Assembly: GCA_963922205.1 (NCBI GenBank)
Contig: CAWUHX010000087.1
Location: 186,001 to 250,000 of the forward strand
Reading direction: 5' to 3'
From: Romanomermis culicivorax
Lineage: Eukaryota > Nematoda > Enoplea > Mermithida > Mermithidae
Length of the DNA stretch: 64,000 nucleotides
This document shows, piece by piece, positions 1-13,554 of this stretch. The notes beneath the pieces were generated by a model. The model had not been told where the DNA came from. It was given only the letters and a program-made list of their open reading frames with translations, and did no database searches. Both the position numbers and the translations under genes were made by a program. How positions within the stretch are numbered: position 1 is the stretch's first letter; each line of letters starts with the position of its first letter.

Positions 1-467
1 TTTGTGTTTTCATGCTCCCATTTTTAAATTTTGTCATGTTTCTTTTCTTTCTTGAGAATTTCTTCTCGCTGTTGTTCTCCCATTATCTAATTATATACGG
101 TTTTTGTTATGCTCGTCTTTTTTTTGTTATCATTTTTCTATTTTCCGATTTTTCGCCATTTTTCGTTGTTTTTTTATTTTTTATTTTACTTTTTCTTCCC
201 ACTTTTATTTTCATATTTTCTAATTCTGTTCTATTGTTTCTGTTTTCCTGTTTTTTTTTGTTTATTATCACATTTATTCTTCTGTAATCTTTCATGTTTA
301 TCCTAATTTCTTTTTTTTGGTTTTTTTTTCTATTATTTTTTCATTTTCATGTTTTTTCCTGTTTTCTTGTTTCTTTTGTGTTTACGCTTTTTTGTTTTTA
401 TCGTTTTTCTTTTTCTGTCTTCTTTTCGATTTTCCTTGGACTATATCGGAACAGGTTTCATTTCTAG
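1..467. other. T-rich low-complexity intron sequence
   Basis: The stretch is dominated by T runs broken by single C, G or A. It ends in a usable 3' splice site (TTTCTAG at 461-467) just before the first gephyrin-like exon. Frames here give only F/L-rich peptides, which I do not treat as coding. It is best read as the end of an upstream intron of the gephyrin-like gene. Confidence 0.6.
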
Positions 468-3400
468 GTTGAAAGGAAGCGATGTAGCCGAAAATGAATT
501 GTTAATAAGAGATGGATGTATACTAAAATCGGCGGAAATTGGAATTTTAGCTTCGATCGGTCGGCGAAAAGTGGTCGTTTACGAAAAACCAAAAATCGCT
601 ATATTTTCTACAGGCGATGAATTATACGATTTTCGATCAACAATTGACAAATTTCCATTCGGAGCGATTTTCGATTCAAATTTACCAATGTTAAAAGCAC
701 TTTTTGAGGAATACAGTTTTTCAATAGAACAATGTGCCATTTTACGAGATGAGTAAGTTTCTTTGAATTTTTAAATTGGAAAAATCCAAGGTTCTAAGCT
801 TTTGTGAATTTCAAAGTTTAAAATTTGAAATTTGAAATTTCAGAAAATCCGAATTCTAGGTTCGGAAAATCGGATTTTTTTTGTTTAAAATCAGAAATTC
901 CAATTTTTGTGGAGTTGAGAATTCTACGTGAAATTGAAAATTCTTATGCTTTGTTAAAAATTTAAAGCCTTTTAAAAATCTAAACTCTGAAAAATGTAAA
1001 TTATTCCTTTAAAATTTAATTTTTATTATAAAAACTCAAATTCCGATGTTTTTAGAATTCAGAATTTCTTTTCAAAACATTCAAATTTGAAGAAATGCAA
1101 ATTTTCTAAACTTCAACTGCAGAATGTAAAATACTAAAGTTCGAAAGACTGAAATTCTAGATTTAAATATTGAATTTTTTGTAAAACTGAAAATTCTAAT
1201 TTTTTGCAACAAAAATTATAAATTGTGTCAAGTTTCAAGACCACTGTCAGAATTAAAGATACCGAGATCCTGAAAAAAATTCAATTCTAGCTTTGACAGT
1301 TCATTTTTTGCCTTTAAAATTGAAAGTTCAATTTTTTATGAAATTCATTCCTTTTTTGCTTGTAAATCCGAAATTCTAATTTTTTAAAAATTCAACTGCA
1401 TATTTTCAAGACTACGATGTCATTGTGTAAAAATTCTAAATTCTGAAAAAAATTGGATTCGCGGTTTTAAAGATAAATTTTATTCTGAAAAACCCGAAAT
1501 TCTAATACTTTTGGATTGGAGAATGCTAAACTAATCAAATTTAGGATGTTCAAACTTCGAAAACTCAGATATCGAAATTTAAAATTCGAAATTTTAATTT
1601 TCATGAAATTTGGAATTTTAAACTATTCATTTATTTTAAAAACCAGAATTTGCAGACTTACAGTAGCAAAATGTAAAATTTCAGGCTCCAAAAATTTTAA
1701 ATTCGATATATGAAAAATAAAATTTTTTGAATTCAAAATTCGAAATTAAATTTTTTGGAAAATTCGATATTTTGATTTTTCAAAATTCGCCAATCTAAAG
1801 TGGTCGAGAAATTTGTTTTTGAAGATCGAAATCTAAAATGTTGAAAATTCTAAATTGCGTAGAATTACAAAATTTAAAAATAAAAGTTTTAAAAATTCCA
1901 GAAATATCCATGTTTTGATTTTAAAATTTCGAAATTATTATAAAATTACAAATTTGTTAAAATTCTGAATTTATTTATTTCGAAATTGAGAATTTTATTG
2001 AATTTTAAATTATGAGAAACACCGAAATTGAGGAAATACTAAATATTGTAAAATTCTTGAAGTAAAAAATTCTGTTCTTAAATTCTCGACCTCAAAAATT
2101 TCGAATTTTTTTTGCAAGTTGAGTAAAATTTTGATTTTTCCTTCATTTTTTATGTAAATTTTACAATTTTTAAAAATCGAAATTTTAAAATCAGACGAAA
2201 ATCGATAATCGAGGCCTTGTCCCGAGCTTTGGATCAAAATGACGTCATCGTGACCACGGGAGGCGTGTCAATGGGCGACAAGGACTTCATGAAAGACGTT
2301 TTAGTTCAAGATTTGCATTGCGAGATACATTTCGGTCGATTATTTATGAAACCTGGGTACTTATGTTATATCCAATATTGATGCAAATATAAAAAAGCAG
2401 GAATGCTAAAAATTAAAAAAATAACAAAAAATGAATAGAAAATGAAAAGAAACAAACTATGTTCAAATATTTTTTGAAATTTTTATACTTCCGAATTTAA
2501 AAATATTTAAAAAATTTCCTCCAAGATCCAAAATTCAAAAATTTTAAATTGTCAACGTCCAAAGCCAAAAAATTTCTATTAAATTTGAAAGAAGTTCCGA
2601 AATTTTTTCGAAAAAAAGAATTTTTTTTAAATTTGTTTGAGAATTTTTTAAGCAAAAATTTTTTCTTCACAATAACAGTAAACCGACAACATTCGCGACA
2701 TGCGATTGGAAGGGGCGAAACCGTTGGATTTTCGCTTTGCCGGGAAACCCCGTTTCAGCTTGGGTCGTTGGTCACTTGTTGGTCATTCCAGCTTTGAAGC
2801 GTTTAAGCGCATTTGAGAAAGCCAATTTCAGTAGAATTAAAGTTCGAGTAAGTTTTCTACAGTAATCATGTATGAAGATTACTGTAGTTGTGGATTTTCA
2901 AGTTCAAATTGGAAATTTTCTAGATTTACGAAAAATATAAAACTCCAATTTGGGAATTTTGTAAAATTCAAAGTTTCCGATTTTTTGAAAAAAGGTCGAA
3001 TTTTTAAATTTTAGACTCTTATTTGCAAAAATAGGAAATTTATGTTCAAATTTTCAAAAAAATCAACATTGGAAATTCACAAATTTTAAATTTTGGCAAA
3101 ATTCCAAAATTTCAAAACAAATTTCCACATTTGAAATTCACAAATTTAAAGAAACACTGGTTGTAAAACTCTCGAATAGAAAAAGTTCAAATGTAAAGTT
3201 AACAAATTACCAAATTGTAAAACTCGAAATTCTCAATTTTTGTATAAGCTAGTAGAACTTTTCAGAATTTAAAGTAAAATTCAAAACAATTCGGGAAATT
3301 CAAAATTACGTACTTTTTTGAGGCTCGAATTCTAAATTTTTGTAAACTCGAACCGTAAAATTTTAAAATAGGAATTTTGTAAAGATTCTAAATTTCGAAA

Positions 3401-4171
3401 AATTTTTAAATCCCAAATTTGCGAAAATTGCTAATTTTCTTGAATTTTGCAGCACTTCATAGTGCAAACATTGTGAAATTAAAAAAAAAATCGGCAAAAG
3501 TTCGATATTTAAAAAGGTTGCGCAACCTCTTAAACCTAAAAACTGTAAAATTTGATTGTTTAAAAAAATTTGAAAAACACCCTATTTCTGAAAGTTAGAA
3601 TTCTAAGGTTTTACAAACTTGTACAGAACCTATCGTAAAATTTTAAAGTTTTTATATTTCGAATTTTCAGAAAATTTCAAAATTTTTAAAGTACCGGACT
3701 CCTCAATTCTAAATTTTTGTAAACTATATGAGGAATAGTATATGAATTTTGTAATTTTAGTGTAATCTTGAATTAGAAACCTTTCGAAATTTCAAATGCC
3801 TCAGCATCATCAAATCCGAATTTTGTAAAGTAGTCAATTTTTCAAAAGCTAAAAGTCTGACCTTTTGTAAACTTGTGCAAACTGTTGTAAAGTAAAAATC
3901 GCAATTTGTAAACTGTTTTTTCCAGCTGGCTAACGATCGTTGGAATTTGGATTTTAGACCCGAATACGTCCGAGCCGCTTTGATTGTTGACAATGAAGAT
4001 GAAGAATTTCATCATTTCAAAGCTTACATTTCGGAAGAAAATCAAACGAGCAGTCGTTTATTGAGCAATAAAAATGCAAATTTATTCATAGAAATGCCGA
4101 AAAAAACCACCGTGAAAAGTCAGGTTGTTAAAAATGAAATTTTGAATGCTTTACTTATTGGTCATTTTTAA
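468..4171 (+). CDS. gephyrin / MoeA-type molybdopterin molybdenumtransferase, C-terminal part
   Basis: Exons, inferred from splice sites and phase, are 468-752, 2195-2356, 2679-2847 and 3926-4171 (stop TAA). All joins keep frame. Family hallmarks appear in order: [25 protein letters not shown] and FSTGDEL in exon 1; [15 protein letters not shown] and [10 protein letters not shown] in exon 2; [10 protein letters not shown] and [11 protein letters not shown] in exon 3; RPEYVRA and SSRLLS in exon 4. In this family the TGGVSMG and PGNPVSA loops bind adenylated molybdopterin, and the enzyme inserts molybdate to complete molybdenum cofactor in the cytosol. Animal gephyrin also clusters inhibitory receptors. 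The visible part is the E (MoeA) domain from about its middle to its C-terminus; the N-terminus and any G domain lie left of the window. Exons are far more GC-rich than the introns. The gene converges on the proline-rich gene at 5945-13554. Identity of the E domain is secure; whether it is full gephyrin is not. Confidence 0.9.
753..3925 (+). repeat. PATC-like A/T-cluster introns of the gephyrin-like gene
   Basis: The three introns (753-2194, 2357-2678, 2848-3925) consist of short A and T runs in the order AAATTT, GAAATTT, CAAAATT, recurring about once per helical turn by eye, with no true unit repeat. This matches the look of periodic An/Tn clusters of Caenorhabditis introns. The period itself was not computed. 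Confidence 0.55.
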
Positions 4172-4177
4172 TCATGC

Positions 4178-4183
4178 AATAAA
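4178..4183 (+). terminator. polyadenylation signal AATAAA of the gephyrin-like gene
   Basis: AATAAA begins 7 bases after the TAA stop. In nematodes, short 3' UTRs with AATAAA 10-20 bases before cleavage are usual, so this is a plausible but very near signal. Confidence 0.5.
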
Positions 4184-5944
4184 GATTCTATATATTGTTG
4201 GAAACGTCAATTTACATATATTTCAAACTTTGTAAAGTTGCAAATTTAATACAAAAAATGAATATTGTTGTAAAATTTGTATTTCTACTCTGTAATGTCT
4301 GTCCAATTTTTCTCATATTGCATGTTAGATTTTGTAAAATCTCAAATTTTGTAGTTTTTAAAATTTGTAAAATATCCATTCTTAAACTCACCGAATTGTA
4401 AATATCACACTCAAGTTTAGAATATCAATGTAACATGGGAAATGTTTGAAAACTGGGGATTTTCGTCGTAAAGCGACCTCGTAGAATTTGGAATGCAGGA
4501 TAACAAAGTTCTGTGAATTTTTATAAAATCTCAAGCTTTTTATTTTTCCATTAGTTGAAAAATTTTCAGATATTGAAATTGTTCTAGAATTCCAGGTTTC
4601 TGTAAATTCACAAATTTCTGTAAGACTATAAATTAATATAAAGTTGCGAATTCCAGTAGAATTCAATTGTGTAAACTTTCGAAATTTGCAGAGCTGAAAA
4701 TTTCTGCGAATAATATTTTAATTATTGTTAATTTTGAACCATCGTATTAGTTACAATTATCGTAAATTTTCTAATTATTGTAAAATATTAAATTAGTGTA
4801 AAATTTGCAATTTCCATAGCATTTTCAATTGTTGTAAAATATTCCGAGTTTCCGTTATATATTTCAGATTCCTCGAAAACTTGGAACTCTTGCAATAATT
4901 TGAATTATTATAAAAATGCAAATTTTTGTAGAATTCAATTTTTCGTATACTGTACTAATGTAAAAAGGCAAATTTTTCAAAATAAAAAGTGTATTTAAAA
5001 CATATCTGTACCTGGGGGCTGGGGACCCCCCCCCCCCCAACTTGGCTGTATACCCAACCCCTTGGAAAAAAATTTGCAAAAAAAGTGTGTTTTTTGACCT
5101 CTTTTGGGAAAAATTTCGGCTTTTTTCGACCCCATCCCCTCAAATTTCGGATTTACCCCCCCAACCGGTCGGACCTCCTACAGGTATGATTTAAAATTTC
5201 AAATCATTGTAAAGCTATTTTGACAATTTCACATTTTTGTATAATTTTATTTTTGACTTCAAATTTTAAATTAACAATTATAAAAATTTAAAATTCGAAA
5301 TATCGAATTGAGAAGTTGTAGGATTCTGCATAATTCGTGAAATTATAGTTTCTCACGGGAATTTTCCAAAAAAATCAGATTTGAAATTCTTAATGATTGA
5401 TACTTCTGATAAAAATCGTATTTGGATGTTGAGAAGACAAACGTAGCACAAAGTAGAACTCAATATATGAAAAAGAAACAATAAAACAAGAAGGGTATGA
5501 CCGCAAAAAGTTAGAAATTTGCGAACGTAAAGCAATTTAGTTTTCAATTTCGATTAATTAATTAAAATTAAATAAAGAAAATATCATTAAAAAAACTGAA
5601 AATTAGGAATAAGAAAAAATTCAGAAGCCTCACGAAAAAGAAATTTGCAAAAAAAGAAAATTTGAAAACCATTGAAAGAATAGAAATTGCAAAAAGTCAA
5701 CGAAACATTATGAAAAAAATAAAACACAGCAAAAACAGAAACAAAGTCATTTTTTTATAAAACTATACTTCAAAACTTCCCGTGGAAAATTGCACCACTC
5801 ACAAAAAAATAAAATGCCAATCAATCAATTAAAAAAGAGACACATGTCAGGCACGTCAATAAATAAAAATATGAAATAAAATACACAATAAAAAACATAC
5901 AAAGTGGTGCTTTAAACGCCTTTTTCGCCAAATTTACATACAAA
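4184..5944. other. intergenic region between two convergent genes
   Basis: This is AT-rich sequence between the gephyrin-like stop and the stop of the minus-strand gene. It begins with AAATTTGTAA-type words like the neighbouring introns, carries a foreign C-rich block at 5009-5183, and ends in an A-rich stretch (5430-5900). No coding signal was seen; frames here are short and of skewed composition. Confidence 0.55.
5009..5183. repeat. C-rich insert of unknown origin
   Basis: A sharply bounded block contains a run of fourteen C (5026-5039), further CCCC tracts and the word CAAATTTCGGATT. Base use differs completely from both flanks. It is probably a small dispersed repeat. The end of the window (63935-63965) has a comparable G-run next to a GTACCCAGG word, possibly the same family in another orientation. 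Confidence 0.3.
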
Positions 5945-8900
5945 TTATTCGCTTCGGGACGATAAAGGCGCCAAAACGAAATTTAACAACTCGTATTTAT
6001 CAACGGTTTCGGCCGTAAATTGAGGAAAATAGGCCAATTTTTCCGCCTCTTTTCCTTCCAAAATAGTTTTCCCATCGTCAGATGTTAGATTTTTAGCTTG
6101 ATCATCAACTATCGACGTATAATTAATGACTACGGGCTTCGGCGGCAAAATCGGCGAACTGGACAAAAAAACAAATTTACAATTTAGTAAAAGTTTGCAT
6201 TGTAAAAATTTAGAAAATTCTAGAAATTTAAATTTAAAATTTTCTAAAGTCCACTTTCTAAAAACTAAAACCAACAAATTTTAAACTTGTAAAATTTCAA
6301 TACCCAAATTTTGAGGAAAATTTCTGCAAAATTCACATTGATGAAACTTTAAATTTATTTAAATTCAAATTTTGTAAACCGACCTAGAATTCCAGATACT
6401 GAATAAAAATTCTTAATTCTAAACTAATTCTAAAATATTTCAGAACTTTAAATTCTAATTTGTAGAATAAGAAGATACGTACTCATTGTAGAAAAATTTA
6501 AAATTCTTGTCAAATTCAATTCTTAGATCCACATTTCAAAAAAAGAAATTTTAAACTTGTAAAAATTCGAAATTATTCCAAAATCTCAGAACTTTAAAAA
6601 TTCAAATTCTAAACTTCTTTTCGTATAGTTGTGTGAAATTTTATGTGTAGTTCTACAGATAAAACCATTCTAAAATTCCAAATTCTACTTTTCGACTTTA
6701 ACTAGAAAGTCAGAAAATTTTAAATTTGTAAAGCTTTTCGAAAAAATTCCTATACAAGTTTCAAAATGCAAAAATTTAAATTTCAAATATATTTAAAAAA
6801 CAAATTCGTTAAAGTCCCGATTCTAAACTTTTGACACGTTCTATCTAAAATATTCAATATTATATTAGAAAATAATTATATTAGAATAATTATATTAGAA
6901 AATAATTCTAGACTTGGGCTCCAAAATTTTAATGAAAATTTGCCAAGATTCTAAAAATTCTAAACTTGTAAAATCTCAAAGTTTTGCGAAATACGAAATT
7001 TCTATAAGTTAAAATTGTGGGCTTTGTCAGATTATAGAACGTTTAGTAAAACCCAAACTTCTAAATTTTTGTAAAGTTTTGTAAACCACTCTGAAATTCT
7101 ATTTTTCGAATTGATATATCAAATTGAGGAACTGGGGACACTGAAAAGTTTTTTAAGTTTTTTTTTAAAATTAGTAGAAAATTTGAAATTTTGAATTCTC
7201 AGTAAAATTTCAGCAGAAATCTAAATTCGTAAGATTTGAAATTTAAGAAATTCCAGTTTGTAAACTTTTGTGAATTCTTCTAAAATTTTTAATCATGGAA
7301 TCTGTATGATAATAGAATTCGAAAAGTCTAAAATTTTTAACTTTGTAAAATCGTAAAACATCGTAAGATTTGAAATTCAAAATTCAATGTGAAAAATTTC
7401 GTAGTATTCTAAAATATAGATTTAAAATTTTTTGAAATTTTTTAAAATTCTGCAAAACCATGAAGAATTAAAATTTTTCAATTTGACTAGAAAATCCCAA
7501 GACTCAATTTTTTTATTTTTAAAATACTTGTAAAACTTCAAATTTTTAAAATTTTCAAAAAAATTCAAATTTTTAAAATTTTCAAAAATTCCAAATTTCT
7601 AAAAATTTAAAATTATAAATTTTTAAAAATTGCAAATTATAAATTTTTAAAAATTGCAAATTATAAATTTTTAAAAATTGCAAATTTATAAAAATTTTAC
7701 AAATTTCAAATTTGAAAAATTTTGTTAATAACAGATTTACTTGGTGCTCCCCGAAATTGGTTTGGGTGGCACGGGCGGCGGATTTTTGGCCTTTTTCGTC
7801 GTTGCTGTCGAGGCGAACTTTGGAGGGATTGGAGGCGGAGCCACGGAATCAGGACATTTCGCCGATTTAAAATTTACAATGGTCGGACTGGCCGAATTAG
7901 AATTCCTCTGGAAACTCCGAACGACCGTGGCGCCATTATTGCGCAACAACTGCAGAGGATTGACCGCCGACGCCAAACCTTCGTCGACCAGCGATTTGTA
8001 AGCGTTTAAAGCGTCGGCTCCTGTAAATTTAAATTTATTTTTGGAATTTATTTGTAACATTTTAATTTTCAGATTTTGAAAATCTTTAAATTTTGCATGT
8101 TTCGTGAAAATTTTAATTTTTAAAATTTTTTCGAAATTTATACTTTCGTAAGATTTAATTTTAAATTGTGTTAAATCTCATTATCAAATTTTAATTAATA
8201 ATTTTTGTAATGTTTGAAATTGTGTAAAATTTAGCATTGAGTTTTCTAAAATTCCTGGCTTTAAATTTTGTAAAATTTGAATTTATAAACTGAAGAATTT
8301 TCTCTTTTTTGAATTTACTGTTAATTTTTTGTGAAGTTTAAATTTTGAAATGAAATTTCAGCTGAAAAACTTCATATTTCAGATTTTGAGAAATTACTCT
8401 CAAATCTTGTGAAGTTTCATCCCTAATTTTGTAAAAAAATATGATAAAATCTCGACTCATGAATTTTTTTCGAATTTCAACTTTTAGATCCTGAAAAGTT
8501 TAATGTTAATTATTTAAATTTTGTGCCCTAAATATGATGTAAAATTTTGAATTATTGTGAAATTTCTATTGACAAATTTTGTAAAATTTTTAAAATTCTG
8601 TATTTTTCATTTTTTCGATTTCAGACTTCAAATTTTATGTGAAATTTCAACCCTCAAAAAGTGCAAAAATTGAATTTTTAAATTTAGTGAAATACCGGCT
8701 TTGAAATTTATTAGAATCGTACATTTTGTGAAATTTCTGCCATTCGATTTCGTAAACCCTAAACCTTCAAATTTTCTAAACTTTCAATTTTTGAATTTTC
8801 AGGCATCTGTAATTTCGATACTGAAATATATCAAATTTTATATCTGGCGAAATTTCAACTTTTTAATTGAGCGAAATTCAGATTTTTAGATTCCGTCAAA

Positions 8901-11900
8901 TTTCTAGTTTCAAATTTTGTAAAATTTCAACTTTGAAAATTTTGTGAAATTTAAAACTCGAAATTTATAAAATGTCAGATTTTTGAAAACTTCAACATTC
9001 AGATTTTGTTCTTAGTTGAAAATCGAAATTTTCCAGATAATTTTCAAATACTAAACATTCGTGAAATGGTAAGTTTTTAAATTTAAATTCCAAAAAATTT
9101 GTAATTCTAAATTTTTATGAAATTTCAAATTCATGAAGTCCCAAATCCAGATCAAAAGATTCAAAACGTAAAAAATCAAAATCTCAAACTGAAAATATGG
9201 AATAACAAATTCAAATACTGTTGAAATGTAAAATATAAAATTCGAAATTCCCACCTTTGTGACATTTCAAATTTTTGAGAATTTAAAATTTTGAGTAAGG
9301 GAATTTCAGGTCTTTTTGAATTCCAACTTTATAATTTAGTAAAATCTAGATTTTTTAATTTCATTAAATTTTTGAATTTTGTAAAATCTCAACTTTAAAA
9401 ATCCTGAAATTTCAAATTCGATAAAATTTAAAGTTTTGAATTTATACAATCTAAAATTTTTGGAAGTTTTATCTTAGTTAAGCTTTTGATATATTTTAAA
9501 TTCAAAATTCTATTAATATTCTAAAAAATCGAAGTTCTAGGGAAAACTTTTAAATCATAGACTTTCGTAAAATGGTAAAAGTTTGAAAATTTCAAATTCA
9601 AAAAATGTAAAATTCTAAATTCATACAAAATCTGCAATTCAAATGTAAGATTTTAGATACAAATAAAAAAATTCAAAATTCGAAATGGGAAAGATCAAAT
9701 GCGAAAATCGTAAAGTAAAAATTTTTTCGTGGCATTTCAAATTCAATTGTAAGACACAAAATTAAAAAAATGCGACGTTAGAAATTTTTCCAAAATTAAC
9801 ACCTTTAAATGTTGTAATATTTCAACGTTCAAGTATTCAAATTTCAACTTTAAAATCTTTGTAAAATCTCAAACATATCAAAATTTCAAATTTTAAATTT
9901 CATAAAATTTCAAATTTTGAATTTTATTGACGTTTTGTAAAGTTATCACTATTGAATTTTGTGATGTTTCCAACTTTGTAGAATAAAAAATTTTAAGTTA
10001 TGCAAAATTTAAACTATTAAAATTTGAAAAATGTCAAGTTCCGTTGGATTTAAACTTTTGAAGTTTTATAACATTTTCTAAAATTTAATTTAAATTGGTG
10101 ACATTTTTTTTGAATTCCATATTTTTTCATGAAAAATTTTCACCTAAACTTTCTTCAACGCGCTTTTCTTTGGGTAAATTTTCGCAAAAAGGCGCCGTCG
10201 GCGTGGTCGAATCGGAGCCGCTGCATTTTTTGGACGCCAATTTCGCGGCGACGACGCTGTTGGTTTCTTCGTCGAAGGCGGCCATTTTGTTAAATCGTTG
10301 CCGTTCGTTGGTCAACGCCGCTTCGGACATTTTGGCCGCCAAATCCGATAAATCGTCCAACATTTTCAAATCGGAAGCCGTCAAAAGTTGTAGAGGCATT
10401 TTTTCCGAACAACTGTTAAAACAAAAAAATTGTAGAAATTTTTTTATGAAATTTTAAATTAAAGAAAAATTTAAATTTTTCATAAAAGTTGTAAACTTTT
10501 TTGTAAAGTGTAAAATTTTTTTGTGGAATCTAAAATTCTTGGGTAGAAATTTTCAAAAATTGAAATTTGTCTATACTAAAAATTGTGAGATTGTTTCTTG
10601 TAAAAATGTAATTTTTTGTAAAAATTGTAAACTTTTCTGTCAAACTGGTAAATTTTTGCTATAGAAACTGTGACATTCTGTTTAAACTAAGTTTCTACGG
10701 GAAAAGTACATTTTTTTTAAAAACCGTAAAATTTATTCTTGGAAACATTTTTCAAAGGATTCTAAATTTTTTTTTGTCAAAATTGTGAAAGAATTTCCTT
10801 TTTTATCCAAATTTGCCTAAATTGACACTTTTTAAAAATTCTAATTTCAATGAGAATGTTCAAAACTCTGAGTTCTTAGAATGTTAATTTTCAATTTAAG
10901 TAAACTTCCGAACATTTTTCGAATTCCAGATTCCAAAATTTCTTGTAAAATTTCGTGAAATTTTTAGATTTTCTAAAATTTTGAGTTCTAAACTTCGAAA
11001 AAAACAATTCTAAAAATTTCTCTCAAATTCAGAACTCTCATTTAATGTAAAATTCAAAAATCTAAACTTGTAGAAAATCAATTTTTTGGAAAATTCCGAA
11101 AAACTGAATACAAAAATGCCAAATTTTGATGAATTTCAAAATTTTACGATAAAATTTGTCATTATGAAATTTTAAAATTCAAATTTTTCATCAAATTATA
11201 AGTTTGTATTTCGAATTGTGAGCTTTTGTAAAATTATCAAACTACGCATTCTTCGCAAAATTTAGAATTCTGACTTCTTAAAATGGCAAAAAATTCAAAT
11301 TATTACTTTGAAAATCACGATTTATTCTAAAATTAAGATTTTTTCAAATCCATATTTTGAATCATTGTCAAAAAATTTTAAAATTTTACGTTCAAATTTA
11401 TGCTCCAGTTGAAAACTTTTTTAGAAAGATAAAACGCTTGATTTCAAACTTTAAAACTCTTTGTAAACTTCCGAAATGTTGAATTTCTAAATTTTACATC
11501 TTCAATTGCTCTGTGAACTTTTACAAACAAAATTTTCGAATCTGAAAGTTTAAAAACAACAAATTTAAAAGAAAGCCGAATTTCAGGTAAGAAAATTTCG
11601 AATTTTAAATTTCCAAACTTCCAGAATTTCGATGAATATTTAGTTTGTTAAATTTCTAATTCTATATTTTCAGAAAGACATATTCGTTAATTTCAGAATT
11701 TTCGGTAAAATTTCAAAGTCCCTAAATCCAAATCTTGTGTATAAACTTATGAATTCTAAAGTTTGAAAAATTCAAAATTGTTGTACAGTTCGAAGTGTTG
11801 AATTTTGTAAAATTCGAAATTTTTGTCGAATTTTGTGAACTTGAAACTAGAAAAACTGTATACTTGGTATCGATCGTTTCTTTGGCCTCCGAAAGCAGGG

Positions 11901-13554
11901 ATTTTTCGCAATTTCGCGGCGTTTCTCGGATTTGCAAGGCGTCGAAAATTTCGTCCAACAACGAGCTGTTGTCACTTTCCTTATCTAAATTTTTGTCTTT
12001 TCGTGTAAGTGTCGAAAAACCCAAATTTCTGGACCCTTAAGAATAGAAAAAAGATAGATTAAATAAAAAAGAATAAAAATCAAAAATCAGAAATATAAAA
12101 AATGCAGGAAAAAAATCCTTTCAAAACCAAAACTAAAAGTTCTACTTTTTACACAAAAAAAAATTTCTCTGATTTTTTATATTCAAAATGTGAAAAATCT
12201 ACAACATTCAAAAATTTCCAAGGAAAATATTTTTAAAAAAATTATGTTTAAAGCACATATCAAAAATTCAAAAAATTATAAAATTCAGAATGTCAAAAAT
12301 TCACTTTAAAATTTATAAAATATAAAACAATTATAAAAATATCAAAACGCTAATTATCAAAAATTTTCACTAAAAATCAGAATTGAAAATAAGAAAAAAT
12401 TTATTGTTTACAAAACGTATTTTCCACCGAATTTGCCATATTAAAAGAGAGAAAAGTTTACAGTAAAATTAAAATTTAAAAAAATTGCAAAAATTAAAGT
12501 AAAATACAAAATTTTGGGTCATGTTAAATTCAAAATAAAAAACTGCCATTAGAAATGAGAAATTGCAAAAATCAAATTTCAAGAATTAAGAAATTTCACT
12601 TTTAAAAAACTTTTTTTGGTTCGGTTTTCTATATTCGAAAATGCCAAAAATTTATACAAATATCAAAAAATTTGAAAAACATCAAAAAGAATTCACAAAA
12701 ATAATAAGATCTACAAAAATATTAGAATATCATAAGAAGATCAATATTGTAAAAATAAAGAAAATTACGCGAATTCTAAGAATTTATACAAATATGGAAA
12801 CATCAAGATAATTAGTGAAAATTAAAGAAACTAAAAAAATCGCAAAAAAATATAAATTTAGAAAGAATATAAAAAATTTACAAAACTGAAAATTTTGAAA
12901 ATACCAAAAAATCTAGAGAAATATGAACAGCTCAATTTAGGAATATAGAAAATTTAGTCAAATGTTAAAAAAATCCACGAAAATATGCTAAATATCAAAA
13001 AATTTTGAAAAATATCAAAGATACAAAAAAAAATTGAAACTTTGAAATATAAAATTTTTTACAAAAATATAAAAAATTAAGCAATATATTATAATTTACT
13101 AGAAAGTATTGACAATTTACAAAAAATATACGACACAAAATACAAAAACTCTCAATTAAAATTATATTAAAAATTGACAAAAATTTAAGAATATTTTTAA
13201 AATATCAGAAATTTATAATAATATAAAAAAGTTACAGAAACCAGAAATTGAGGAAAAAATTTAGAAAAAAATTTTTCAAAAAATTTACTATTTAAAAATT
13301 TAATTTTTTTATGAAAAGCTCACCATTATCGCCAGCAATTTTCGGCGACGACGGCAATAAACAGGCCGTTTCGGACGACGTCGACGGCAAGCGTCTAGAA
13401 TTGACGAGAAATTCTTCTTCAATTTTGTCGACGACGTAATCCGACGACGTCGTCAATGACGGAAAATGCGCCAAGCCGCAATTTCGCGACGATGACGACG
13501 GCGAAACGGCCTTACCCGCCAAAAATATTTCGTCGTTGGAAAACGATTTTTGAA
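5945..13554 (-). CDS. unrecognised protein with SH3-ligand proline motifs, 3' part
   Basis: Minus-strand exons in transcript order are 13554-13324, 11984-11864, 10412-10144, 8020-7741 and 6158-5945 (stop TAA at 5947-5945). Donors are GTGAGC, GTATAC, GTGAAA and GTAAAT; phases join without a break at all four junctions (lengths 231, 121, 269, 280, 214), which strongly supports one gene. About 371 codons are visible. The first visible exon is Ser-rich. The middle is acidic and helical (SLLDEIFDAL; MLDDLSDLAAKMSEAAL). The last two exons carry three class II-like SH3 ligands: PPPIPPKF, PPPVPPKP and PILPPKP. The C-terminus ends APLSSRSE. No enzyme domain is visible. The motifs suggest a cytoplasmic adaptor or substrate that binds SH3 proteins, but I do not recognise the family. 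The 5' exons must lie beyond 13554; none was found before the E1 insertion at 14545. Confidence 0.75.
6159..13323 (-). repeat. PATC-like A/T-cluster introns of the proline-rich gene
   Basis: The introns (6159-7740, 8021-10143, 10413-11863, 11985-13323) have the same texture as those of the gephyrin-like gene: AAATTT, TGTAAAATTTCAA and AAATTTTGTAA words with almost no GC. The stretch 12030-13320 shifts to A-rich, with AAAAATTTAC and ATAAAAA words. Exons appear as small GC islands inside it. Confidence 0.55.

Noticed and set aside
12-306. Three overlapping small frames rich in Phe and Leu
   Set aside because: Products of T-rich low-complexity sequence in all frames; no splice or start context.
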